Shown here: positions 1 through 7,008 of the stretch, in pieces
Position numbering within the stretch: the stretch's first letter is position 1
Layout of the letters: every line of letters begins with the position of its first letter
Assembly (NCBI GenBank): GCA_018066005.1
Contig: JAGHSG010000020.1
Span: 1 to 8,573, forward strand
Direction: 5' to 3'
Origin: Bacteroidales bacterium
GTDB taxonomy: Bacteria; Bacteroidota; Bacteroidia; Bacteroidales; Paludibacteraceae
DNA: 8,573 nucleotides
Position numbers and translations under genes: made by a program
The notes under the pieces: model-generated
The model's database searches: none
Seen by the model: the letters and a program-made list of their open reading frames with translations, nothing else
What the model was told of the DNA's origin: nothing

Positions 1-671
1 GCTGCATCTGCCAAACAAGTCAAGGTTTGAGTTGTATCTACATCCGTAAAGGTGAAAGGAATTGTCAATTTGGGTTTGGCGGAGGTCATCGTCTCGCCAT
101 ACCATTCGCGTCCGCCACCTTCTTTTCCGTGATGTACATCAATCAGGTTGCATAAATCCTGTTCATGCAGTTGCAGAGCGGTGTAGGTATAAACATGATT
201 GAAATCTTCGTCTTCTATCTTCTTTTCGTAAGTAAGGAGACGTTGTTCCCCGGCGTTGTCGCTCAGGAAATAGCACCCATAGTCGGCATAGCAGTTCTGT
301 GTGCGGTTGAAATAGGACCCGTTCCAAGTCCAACCTTGTGGCCCTTCGGCGTAAAAGAGAATATAATCGCCCGAACTAAACTTGCCATCTGTTCCCGTGT
401 ACATACAGAAAGGTATAGACGGCACGTCGTCGGTGTGGGGCTTGGTAAAGTCTTGCGTAAGCAGATTGCCTCCGTAACCCAATAAACGCACGGAATCCGG
501 ATTCAGTCCCCATGCCTTGATTTGGTCGTAACTGATACTATAAATGCCGGTGGAAGGCACTTGGAGTTTGACAAAGTTACCTTCACCCAAGACGGAAGAA
601 TCTACGTAGGTATGCGCCCAAAGCCCTAAGTTTAGGCATAGTAGAAGCAATATGGTAGTTGTGCGCCTCAT
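1..671 (-). CDS. porU: PorU-like type IX secretion sortase, N-terminal part (runs off the left edge)
   Basis: An uninterrupted minus-strand frame of 223 codons starts with ATG at 671 and runs off the window. It opens with a signal peptide (MRRTTTILLLLCLNLGLWA, probable cleavage after Ala19). The segment that follows resembles the N-terminal domain of PorU: a 'GNFVKLQVPSTGIYSISY' stretch at about 31-48, 'LLGYGGNLLTQDF' near residue 70, 'DYILFYAEGPQGW' near 110, and 'GREWYGE' at about 187-193. In the family, PorU is a surface-located C25 (gingipain-like) cysteine peptidase that removes the C-terminal domain of T9SS cargo and attaches the cargo to anionic LPS. The catalytic C25 domain lies beyond the window, so activity cannot be judged. 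The start codon overlaps the stop of the upstream FAH-like gene (ATGA, 671-668), which indicates translational coupling. Another C25 protein with a similar N-terminus is the main alternative. Confidence 0.82.
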   Translation of the reverse strand, partial: MRRTTTILLLLCLNLGLWAHTYVDSSVLGEGNFVKLQVPSTGIYSISYDQIKAWGLNPDSVRLLGYGGNLLTQDFTKPHTDDVPSIPFCMYTGTDGKFSSGDYILFYAEGPQGWTWNGSYFNRTQNCYADYGCYFLSDNAGEQRLLTYEKKIEDEDFNHVYTYTALQLHEQDLCNLIDVHHGKEGGGREWYGETMTSAKPKLTIPFTFTDVDTTQTLTCLADA

Positions 672-1147
672 TTTATCTTACAATATAAATGGTTCTGTTC
701 AATAATTTGATTTGTTTGCAAAGTAAGAGCCTCAACAGGTTGATCCACATAAATCAGGTCGCCCATACGTAGTGTAACAATACGACTGATTTGCCGGATG
801 GCATCTGCTATTAATTCGCGTTGTTCATCGGTTAGTGCATCTGCCGGTTGCCATTCGCCTACACATAACGAGTTGTCAAAAGCAGTGGCTTGAGCATATT
901 CTTTGTCCAACAAATCGTATGCCACGAAGTCCAGTCCGTCAGCCACGGCATCATAGTAGCGGTCAGCAAAGTGAGACTCAATGCATTTGCCCAAACGGCT
1001 GATGCGGACCACCGTGCAGGGTAGATACCGCATATCTGCTGACCAATCAGGCAAGAAGAAGGGCTTGCGCTGGTTGAGCAAGGATGCGTCGCACTTCATG
1101 GTGAAGTGGTGGGTGTTGTTGTAATATGTCAAACCTGTTATTTTCAC
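668..1147 (-). CDS. Reduced FAH-fold protein, probable pseudoenzyme
   Basis: This 159-residue protein resembles the fumarylacetoacetate hydrolase (FAH) family of Bacteroidetes, which I recall as about 200 residues or more. Similar stretches include 'LLNQRKPFFLPDWSADMRY' (23-41), 'VVRISRLGK' (46-54), 'FADRYYDAVADGLDF' (60-74) and 'RIVTLRMGDLIYV' (122-134). Family enzymes bind a divalent metal through an E-x-E pair and a later Asp. Here the position after Tyr41 reads L-P-C, so both Glu appear lost. Asp73 is kept. The central part of the fold between about 102 and 110 also looks shortened. I infer a non-catalytic or altered protein. I chose the GTG start at 1147 because it makes a 4-bp GTGA overlap with the der stop and family similarity begins there. 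An ATG at 1195 would only add residues read out of frame from der. The stop overlaps the porU start by 4 bp. Confidence 0.68.
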   Translation of the reverse strand: MKITGLTYYNNTHHFTMKCDASLLNQRKPFFLPDWSADMRYLPCTVVRISRLGKCIESHFADRYYDAVADGLDFVAYDLLDKEYAQATAFDNSLCVGEWQPADALTDEQRELIADAIRQISRIVTLRMGDLIYVDQPVEALTLQTNQIIEQNHLYCKIK

Positions 1148-2457
1148 TTCGCGCGGATAAATAATTGCACAGGCGTACCAAGGAAATCCCACCATTCACG
1201 CAGTTTGTTTTCTAAGAAACGGCGGTAAGGCTCCTTCACGTATTGTGGCAGGTTAGCGAAGAATACAACCGTAGGAATCTGGGTGTTAGGCAACTGGGTG
1301 CAATATTTGATCTTGATATATTTACCTTTGGTAGCCGGTGGTGGATAGTTCTCAATCAAGGGCAGGAACTTGTCGTTCAATTGGGCTGTCGGTACTTTGC
1401 GTTGTTTGTTCTCATACACATGCAAGGCGGTTTCCATTACTTTGAAGATGCGTTGTTTGGTTAGTGCCGAGCAGAAGATAATAGGGAAGTCCGTAAATGG
1501 TGCTATTCGTGCCCGGATAGCGTTCTCAAACTCTTTAATGGCAGCATTGGACTTGTCTTCTACAAGGTCCCATTTATTGACGCAGACGACCAAGCCTTTT
1601 TTGTTTTTCTGAATCAGGGAGTAGATATTCAGGTCTTGCGATTCGATACCGCGTGTGGCATCAATCATCAGGATGCAGACGTCCGAGTTCTCAATGGCGC
1701 GAATGGAACGTACCACCGAGTAATACTCCAAGTCCTCATTTACCTTGGCTTTCTTACGAATACCGGCAGTATCTACGAGATAAAAGTCCTTGCCAAACTT
1801 GTTATAACGGGTGTATATACTGTCGCGTGTTGTGCCGGGAATGTCTGTCACTATCGTTCGGTCTTCACCGATAAAAGCATTTAAGATCGATGATTTACCG
1901 GCATTGGGACGTCCCACGATAGCGAAGCGGGGTAGGTCTTCTATATCCTCCTCGTTGTCATCTTTTTTGAAACGTGAGCATATCTCGTCCAGCAAGTCAC
2001 CGGTACCTAAACCATTCTCTGCCGATACGATGAAAGGTTCGCCCAAACCGAGTTTATAGAACTCCGGCGCACCGTATTGGTTTTCAAAGGTATCAACTTT
2101 ATTGACTGCCAATACACATTCTTTTTTGCTCTGACGCAGTAAATGTGCCACTTCCATATCAAATTGTGTTACGCCTTCGTTCACATCTACAAGCAGCAGA
2201 ACGACGTCGGCTTCTTTGATGGCCAAGTTGACTTGACGGTTTATCTCGGATTCAAATGTATCATCCGAATTAATGACCCAGCCTCCGGTGTCAATGACGG
2301 AGAACTCACGTCCGCACCAATCCGAGTGGCCGTATTGGCGGTCGCGTGTCGTGCCGGCTTCGTTCATAACGATAGCGCGGCGGGTTTTGGTTAAACGGTT
2401 AAAGAGTGTGGACTTGCCTACATTAGGCCTTCCCACAATTGCAAGTATGTTCGCCAT
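1144..2457 (-). CDS. der: GTPase Der (EngA), 50S ribosome assembly
   Basis: Der is an essential GTPase with two G domains in tandem that acts in maturation of the large ribosomal subunit. The 437 residues match the usual family length. The first G domain shows GRPNVGKS (9-16), DTGG (56-59), NKVD (119-122) and SAE (145-147). An acidic linker (about 165-175) leads to the second, with GRPNAGKS (182-189), DTAG (229-232), NKWD (294-297) and SAL (330-332). A C-terminal KH-like domain follows (about 350-437). The start is the ATG at 2457, giving the standard MANILAIVGRPNVGKS beginning. An in-frame ATG at 2541 would add 28 residues that are only an out-of-frame reading of the preceding gene. The first 35 bp overlap the end of the SlyD-like gene, and the TGA stop overlaps the next gene's GTG start, so der sits in the middle of a coupled operon. 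Confidence 0.97.
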   Translation of the reverse strand: MANILAIVGRPNVGKSTLFNRLTKTRRAIVMNEAGTTRDRQYGHSDWCGREFSVIDTGGWVINSDDTFESEINRQVNLAIKEADVVLLLVDVNEGVTQFDMEVAHLLRQSKKECVLAVNKVDTFENQYGAPEFYKLGLGEPFIVSAENGLGTGDLLDEICSRFKKDDNEEDIEDLPRFAIVGRPNAGKSSILNAFIGEDRTIVTDIPGTTRDSIYTRYNKFGKDFYLVDTAGIRKKAKVNEDLEYYSVVRSIRAIENSDVCILMIDATRGIESQDLNIYSLIQKNKKGLVVCVNKWDLVEDKSNAAIKEFENAIRARIAPFTDFPIIFCSALTKQRIFKVMETALHVYENKQRKVPTAQLNDKFLPLIENYPPPATKGKYIKIKYCTQLPNTQIPTVVFFANLPQYVKEPYRRFLENKLREWWDFLGTPVQLFIRAK

Positions 2458-2839
2458 TGTTGTCTTTGTTTTCTTTTTTACAATCGTTGCAGTTGCCGTT
2501 GCAATCGCCTCCATGGCAACCTCCGTGGCAGTGTCCGCCACAATGTTTTTCGGGGTTGCGAATCCATTCCAACTCCCAATCCATCACATCACGTATTTGC
2601 AGTATCTCGCCGCGGAAGCGGACATCTTGACCGTGCAAAGGGTGACCCTCGGCAAAGAAGATTGGCTCGTCAAATTTCTCTCCTTCTTCTTTTCCAAGCA
2701 GGATATCCTCTACCCACGAGGGAATCATTTTCTCGCCGTGACAATAGGTCAGCGGACGCTCTGCACTCACTTGCTCGTAGATGTTGTCACCTACGTGAAT
2801 GTCATAGACCAACGTTACAACTTTATCTATCTCTACCAT
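2423..2839 (-). CDS. SlyD-like FKBP domain protein without the IF insert, with Cys/His metal-binding tail
   Basis: This 138-residue protein has an FKBP-type core like SlyD: 'KVVTLVYDIHV' (6-16), 'ERPLTYCHGEKMIPSWVED' (27-45), 'LGKEEGEKFD' (48-57) and 'HPLHGQDVRFRGEILQIRDV' (66-85). In SlyD proteins a 60-70 residue insert-in-flap (IF) chaperone domain sits between the last two segments. Here only about eight residues (58-65) join them, so the IF domain and its 'AYG' flank are absent. Residues 99-138 form a tail with eight Cys and five His (Cys100, 104, 108, 113, 117, 120, 133, 135), comparable to the nickel- or zinc-binding tail of SlyD. A role as a cytosolic metal-binding prolyl isomerase is inferred from the family, and the missing flap region makes normal isomerase activity uncertain. 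The last 12 codons are read from DNA that also encodes the start of der. No -33/-7 promoter is visible upstream. Confidence 0.8.
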   Translation of the reverse strand: MVEIDKVVTLVYDIHVGDNIYEQVSAERPLTYCHGEKMIPSWVEDILLGKEEGEKFDEPIFFAEGHPLHGQDVRFRGEILQIRDVMDWELEWIRNPEKHCGGHCHGGCHGGDCNGNCNDCKKENKDNNGEHTCNCGKA

Positions 2840-2889
2840 AATCGTATTATTTATTATCTGTCACCTGCCCCTTGTTATGTCCTTTTTTA

Positions 2890-2983
2890 GGCGATTGCAT
2901 CGCCGTTCTATTAGCTTCGCGTTCTATTAGCCGAAGGCGTTCAATTAGGCGGCTTGCTGCCGTATAGTGGGCACTTTGTGCCC
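2890..2983. repeat. Array of small hairpins separated by GTTCTATTAG-type spacers
   Basis: Between the lptD stop and the SlyD-like gene lie several short dyads: 2890-2904 (GGCGAT/ATCGCC, loop TGC), 2914-2920 (weak, GC/GC), 2930-2938 (GCC/GGC, loop GAA), 2948-2961 (five pairs including one G-T, loop CTTG) and 2969-2983 (GGGCAC/GTGCCC, loop TTT). The last directly abuts the lptD stop codon. The middle dyads are separated by GTTCTATTAG at 2905-2914 and 2921-2930 and GTTCAATTAG at 2939-2948. None is followed by a T tract in the lptD direction, so these are not classic intrinsic terminators. Possible roles are 3'-end protection of lptD mRNA, partial termination, or a REP-like repeat element. Confidence 0.65.
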
Positions 2984-5764
2984 CTACCACCATGTTACTT
3001 TTCTATTTGTTGAACTGTTATCTGATTTATCATATTTGAGATCGGCTAGCATAGAAGCGTTTACACCAATGTGGAAAGTATAACTCTTATACGGACCGAA
3101 GGGAACGAAGGATGCCGACATGTTCCAACAGTGCAGATCGCGTGACACGTTGAAATTGGTGTAGGACCATTGCTTGTGCGTGATATCATAACTGGTTGTC
3201 ATACTGGCTTTCCAACCCTTACCTAAACCGATGGATGCGTTGATAGATAAGTTATGCGTAACTCCCATGCGGTATTGCATACGCCCCTCGTCAAAGTTCT
3301 CTTTGGTGTGTGCCAAGTCTCCGTAACGGAATGAGTAGGATAGCGATACCGACCAAGGCACTTCGCAACGTACGTATCCGTCTTGTGTCTCTACCTCGTC
3401 TTTTTGTTTGTCATTTGTTCGCTTGCCATTGGTCATAGAGCCATCGTCTTGCACTTCCATCGGCTTCATGTTACCGTCGTTATCGTTTTGGTCTTTGTCC
3501 TTCTTCTTCCCAAACCATTTCTTGAAGGTTTGGTTATTGAACGTATAACTGAGCGAGAAATTAGTTCCAGACCAATGGGGGAATCGACCGTTGTGCCAGT
3601 ATTGTTTATTGGTACGAACAGGATTCCCGTGTACATCGTATTCGTACATGTAGGGGTCTAATTGGGTGGATAAGTTCAGCGTATAATTGACAAAAGGTAT
3701 CTTCAATCGTAGGTTGATGTCAAAATTGTCAAAATTCATAGAGTCGCGTGCAAAGTCATATCCACCGCGAATGCCGAGATTGTCAATTACGCTATATACC
3801 TTAAATGTCTCATTGCCGGTGGTGTCTTTATCATTGCGAACTTTCACTTCTATATTATTCTCTACACCGAAGTTCAGTTTGGCTGATAATCCTCTTGATG
3901 CATTGCCGTACATGGCTCCTTCGTAGTGCGAATAATTTTGTACATAATCCATCCGTTTGACTCTCTCATGTGTGATAGGGTCTATCGAATCTTCTCCCAA
4001 AGTGTTCTTTTCGTAGATGGGCTCCGTGTACGATCCATAGTATCCCCATTTGGATTTGCCAAAGTCCGGGTGATAAGATATGCTTAACGATGGTGTCAGC
4101 ACATGCCTGAAACGATCGACCTTACTATTGGGGAACAACTTGCGCGATGGAATGTAGAAACCATATATCTTGGTCGATAGGGACAGTGATAGCGAGAAAT
4201 CAAATACATTATAGAATCCGGTTGTTGTATCTGTCTTTAAAGTGTTATTGACATCATCCCAATTCTTATTGATGCGTTGGAAATACATACGGTCTGTCAT
4301 CGTAAACGACGGTGTAACGCTCAAATATTTGAATAGCATCCAGTTGGCGGAGATAGGTATGGTATGTTTAATACCGGTTTGCCAGTCACGGAGAAAATCC
4401 GAGTGGAAGAAGTCTTTTTCCTTGATGCTGTTGCAGGATATACGGGCATTACCCGAGTAAGACATCTTGATTTTCTCGTACCATTTCTCTTTGCCTACAC
4501 GCTCTTTGCGGCGGAAAGGATAAATAGTTGACATGTTCACGCTCAAATCGGGTGCGGTCAGCGATATAGTGGAGTCCTTGGTGCGCTGACTCAATGATGC
4601 GCTCAACGATAAGTTCCACGGACTGTTGGGGAAACGTTGCGAGTAACTGATTGAACTGGACTTGGTGTTCTCCGAGTTCAACTGACCGTTGTAATAACTG
4701 TTGATATTGCTGCGGTTGTAACCTGATGTGGAGAAGTTGACACTGGCGGAGAATGTGGAGTAGGGGTTGGCTTTGGCATCCTGCTGGTGTGTCCATTGTA
4801 GTTTGAGGTTGTGTGCCTCCGAGTAGTCCGGCATTCCCCGTTCACTTGTTTTGTCTGAACGGTAGTTGAAATCTATATACCCACTAAAACGATAGCGTTT
4901 GACATAACGGCTCTTGGCATAAACAGCCCAAGTCCCTTTGGTGTATATATCGCCGGTCAACTCCAAATCCATATAGTCGTTGATGGCAAAGTAATAACCT
5001 ATGTTACGCAAATAGAAGCCGCGGGTATAATCGTCACCGAAGGACGGGATAATCAATCCGCTTGTGTAGGTCTTGGTGAAGGGGAAGAAACCAAACGGTA
5101 TGGCTAAGGGTACGGGCACATCACCCACAACCATATAAGCGGGACCGGTGGCTATGTAGTCGCCGGGTTTGACTTTGGCTTTGGTCAGTTTGAGGTAGAA
5201 GTGTGGGTGTTCGTGGTCGCTGCAGGTGGTGTAGCGTCCGCCGCTCATCATCATCACATCGGATTGTGTCTTCTTGGTCTTGGCTGCCACTACATATCCT
5301 TCACCCTGCTCGGTAATTACTTCGCGAATAAAACCCTTTTGAGTCTTCATGTTGTAGGTCATTTCCAAACTCTCGTAACTATCCCCTTTGTCTTTGAAGA
5401 CCGGCTTGCCGACTAATTCATTCTCTATGGTGTCCATTCGTCCGCAAGCGTGTATCAAACTGCTGTCCAGTACCATGCGAATCTCATCGGCATTCAGTTC
5501 CATAGTTTGATAGGTTACCACACCCTGACCGTACATGATGGCAGCACCGTTACCCATCAACACGATTGAATCTTGTGCCGTGTAGTTGATAGGTGCTTCC
5601 AGTACTTCTTTCCTCGGCTTGATGCTATCTACGGCAGTACTGTCTATCACGATGCTATCCATAGCAAGATTGCCGGCAGGAATACTGTCGTTCACTTCTT
5701 CTGCTCTACTGACTACAGCCAGCAGAACGAGCAACACAATATGTACAACCTTTATTACACGCAT
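2984..5764 (-). CDS. lptD: LPS-assembly outer membrane protein LptD (Bacteroidetes type)
   Basis: This 926-residue protein is recognised as the Bacteroidetes form of LptD, the outer membrane beta-barrel that inserts LPS into the outer leaflet. A signal peptide (1-21, cleaved near SRA|EE) precedes an OstA/LptA-like beta region with 'YGQGVVTYQTMELNADEIRM'. The barrel part includes a signature-like stretch, 'PFGFFPFTKTYTSGLIIPSF', then many alternating polar/aromatic strands such as 'FSLSLSLSTKIYGFYIPSRK'. A highly charged Lys/Asp/Asn-rich segment (about 752-796) is probably a surface loop. The ATG at 5764 is chosen because the signal peptide starts there and the promoter lies just upstream. An in-frame ATG at 5911 would begin upstream of the transcription start and add 49 unrelated residues. 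The protein ends in Trp-Trp before TAG, with a hairpin immediately after. Confidence 0.88.
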   Translation of the reverse strand: MRVIKVVHIVLLVLLAVVSRAEEVNDSIPAGNLAMDSIVIDSTAVDSIKPRKEVLEAPINYTAQDSIVLMGNGAAIMYGQGVVTYQTMELNADEIRMVLDSSLIHACGRMDTIENELVGKPVFKDKGDSYESLEMTYNMKTQKGFIREVITEQGEGYVVAAKTKKTQSDVMMMSGGRYTTCSDHEHPHFYLKLTKAKVKPGDYIATGPAYMVVGDVPVPLAIPFGFFPFTKTYTSGLIIPSFGDDYTRGFYLRNIGYYFAINDYMDLELTGDIYTKGTWAVYAKSRYVKRYRFSGYIDFNYRSDKTSERGMPDYSEAHNLKLQWTHQQDAKANPYSTFSASVNFSTSGYNRSNINSYYNGQLNSENTKSSSISYSQRFPNSPWNLSLSASLSQRTKDSTISLTAPDLSVNMSTIYPFRRKERVGKEKWYEKIKMSYSGNARISCNSIKEKDFFHSDFLRDWQTGIKHTIPISANWMLFKYLSVTPSFTMTDRMYFQRINKNWDDVNNTLKTDTTTGFYNVFDFSLSLSLSTKIYGFYIPSRKLFPNSKVDRFRHVLTPSLSISYHPDFGKSKWGYYGSYTEPIYEKNTLGEDSIDPITHERVKRMDYVQNYSHYEGAMYGNASRGLSAKLNFGVENNIEVKVRNDKDTTGNETFKVYSVIDNLGIRGGYDFARDSMNFDNFDINLRLKIPFVNYTLNLSTQLDPYMYEYDVHGNPVRTNKQYWHNGRFPHWSGTNFSLSYTFNNQTFKKWFGKKKDKDQNDNDGNMKPMEVQDDGSMTNGKRTNDKQKDEVETQDGYVRCEVPWSVSLSYSFRYGDLAHTKENFDEGRMQYRMGVTHNLSINASIGLGKGWKASMTTSYDITHKQWSYTNFNVSRDLHCWNMSASFVPFGPYKSYTFHIGVNASMLADLKYDKSDNSSTNRKVTWW

Positions 5765-5794
5765 ACGTGCGCCTGCTTGCACAAAAAAAGCATG

Positions 5795-5826
5795 CAAAAG
5801 TACTATTTTTTTTTCACTTTTCCAAA
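5795..5826 (-). promoter_or_regulatory. lptD promoter, Bacteroidetes -33/-7 type
   Basis: Read on the minus strand, TTTG at 5826-5823 (-33) and TACTTTTG at 5802-5795 (-7, consensus TAnnTTTG) are separated by exactly 20 bp. The spacer holds a run of nine A ending 3 bp before the -7 box. Transcription would start near 5789, giving a leader of about 25 nt. No Shine-Dalgarno sequence is evident. Confidence 0.8.
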
Positions 5827-5871
5827 TTTCTCGTTCTTTATTTGGATTTTTTACGAAAAAAGCGTCATTTA

Positions 5872-5903
5872 TTTGCTTTTTCAAAAAAAAAGTCGTACCT
5901 TTG
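5872..5903 (+). promoter_or_regulatory. pheS promoter, Bacteroidetes -33/-7 type
   Basis: TTTG at 5872-5875 and TACCTTTG at 5896-5903 are separated by 20 bp, with nine A in the spacer ending 4 bp before the -7 box. The predicted start near 5908 leaves a leader of only about 15 nt before the ATG at 5923. It is divergent from the lptD promoter and the two do not overlap; the -33 boxes are 45 bp apart. Confidence 0.82.
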
Positions 5904-5922
5904 CAGCCCAAATTGGTGAAAG

Positions 5923-7008
5923 ATGAATACTACGTTTAAGGAGAAAATCGAAACGCTCAAAGCGGAAGCGCAAAACTTGCAGGCAAAGAATGCCGAGGAG
6001 TTGGAACAATTACGTCAAAAATACCTTAGCAAGAAAGGTGCAGTTACTGCACTTTTTGATGAGTTTAAACTGTTTCCGAAGGAGGAAAAAGCCCAATGGG
6101 GAGCGTCGGTTAACCAACTCAAACAACAAGTTGAATCGCGCATTAGTGAACTACGTGACGCAGTAACCGTGCATTGTGCATCGTCAACCGTCAACCTCGA
6201 TCTAACCCGTACTCCGGACCCCATTGCTATGGGTACAAGGCATCCTCTTTCTCTGGTTAGAGAGCAGATTATTGACATTTTCTCACGTATTGGTTTCACC
6301 GTGGCGGATGGCCCCGAAGTGGAGGATGATAAGCATGTCTTTGGTATGCTTAATTTTGCACCCGAGCACCCCGCGCGTGACATGCAGGATACCTTCTTTA
6401 TAGAAAAAGCAGAAGGTGTGCAAAAGCCGACTGATATTCTTCTCCGTACGCACACTTCTAGTGTTCAAACACGTGTCATGACCCAGTGGGCTAAACAACT
6501 CGCCGATTCATCAACTCACCAAGTCCCCGACTCTTTAAGAGTCCTCTGCCCCGGTCGCGTCTTCCGTAACGAAGCCATTTCGGCGCGTGCGCATTGCTTC
6601 TTCCATCAGGTGGAGGGCTTATATATCGATAAGAATGTCAGCTTTGCTGACTTGCGTCAGGTCTTGCTTTATTTTGCCAAGGAGATGTTTGGACCCGAAA
6701 CGCAGATTCGTTTGCGTCCGTCTTACTTCCCCTTCACCGAACCGAGTGCTGAAATGGATATCTCTTGCGACCTTTGTGGCGGTAAGGGCTGTTCGTTCTG
6801 TAAGGGTACCGGTTGGGTAGAGATTCTTGGCTGTGGTATGGTCGATCCCAATGTCTTGGAGAGTTGCGGAATAGATAGTAAAGTCTATACCGGCTATGCT
6901 TTTGGCTTGGGTGTAGAGCGTATCACCAACCTCAAGTACCGTGTCAAGGACTTACGTCTCTTCTCCGAAAACGACATCCGTTTCTTACAGCAGTTCGAGA
7001 GTTGCTAA
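5923..7008 (+). CDS. pheS: Phenylalanine--tRNA ligase alpha subunit
   Basis: PheS is the catalytic subunit of the alpha2-beta2 class II synthetase that charges tRNA-Phe. The 361 residues comprise an N-terminal coiled-coil tRNA-binding arm (about 1-85), motif 1 around 'HPLSLVREQIIDIFSRIGF' (107-125), motif 2 'RVFRNEAISARAHCFFHQVEG' (212-232), the Phe-site stretch 'FPFTEPSAEMD' (269-279) and motif 3 'GYAFGLGVERI' (324-334). A CxxC-x4-CxxC insert (Cys282, 285, 290, 293) resembles a small zinc ribbon and, from memory, is normal in Bacteroidetes PheS. The protein is about 20 residues longer than I expect for relatives, partly from a short segment near 195-204. The pheT partner is not in the window; the next gene downstream is on the opposite strand, so pheS seems to be transcribed alone. 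Confidence 0.97.
   Translation: MNTTFKEKIETLKAEAQNLQAKNAEELEQLRQKYLSKKGAVTALFDEFKLFPKEEKAQWGASVNQLKQQVESRISELRDAVTVHCASSTVNLDLTRTPDPIAMGTRHPLSLVREQIIDIFSRIGFTVADGPEVEDDKHVFGMLNFAPEHPARDMQDTFFIEKAEGVQKPTDILLRTHTSSVQTRVMTQWAKQLADSSTHQVPDSLRVLCPGRVFRNEAISARAHCFFHQVEGLYIDKNVSFADLRQVLLYFAKEMFGPETQIRLRPSYFPFTEPSAEMDISCDLCGGKGCSFCKGTGWVEILGCGMVDPNVLESCGIDSKVYTGYAFGLGVERITNLKYRVKDLRLFSENDIRFLQQFESC

Noticed and set aside
2458..2541. N-terminal extension of der by 28 residues
   Set aside because: The residues are an out-of-frame reading of the Cys/His tail of the preceding gene; Der proteins start at the MANILAIVGRPN-type sequence.
2273..2890. 205-codon plus-strand open frame opposite der and the SlyD-like gene
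   Set aside because: It is the complement of two well-supported genes, has no recognisable domain or promoter, and its low-complexity stretches mirror the der and SlyD-like codons.
2890..2904. Intrinsic terminator for lptD
   Set aside because: In the lptD direction the hairpin is followed by A residues, not T; the T run lies on the other strand before the stem.
4449..4796. 115-codon Gln/Leu-rich minus-strand frame inside lptD
   Set aside because: It is an alternative frame of the barrel-coding region with no start signal or family similarity.
5765..5911. N-terminal extension of lptD by 49 residues
   Set aside because: It would place the start upstream of the mapped -33/-7 promoter and bury the signal peptide inside the protein.
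6015..6455. 146-codon minus-strand frame inside pheS
   Set aside because: It lies wholly opposite a highly conserved synthetase gene, with Ser/Arg-rich composition typical of an antisense shadow.
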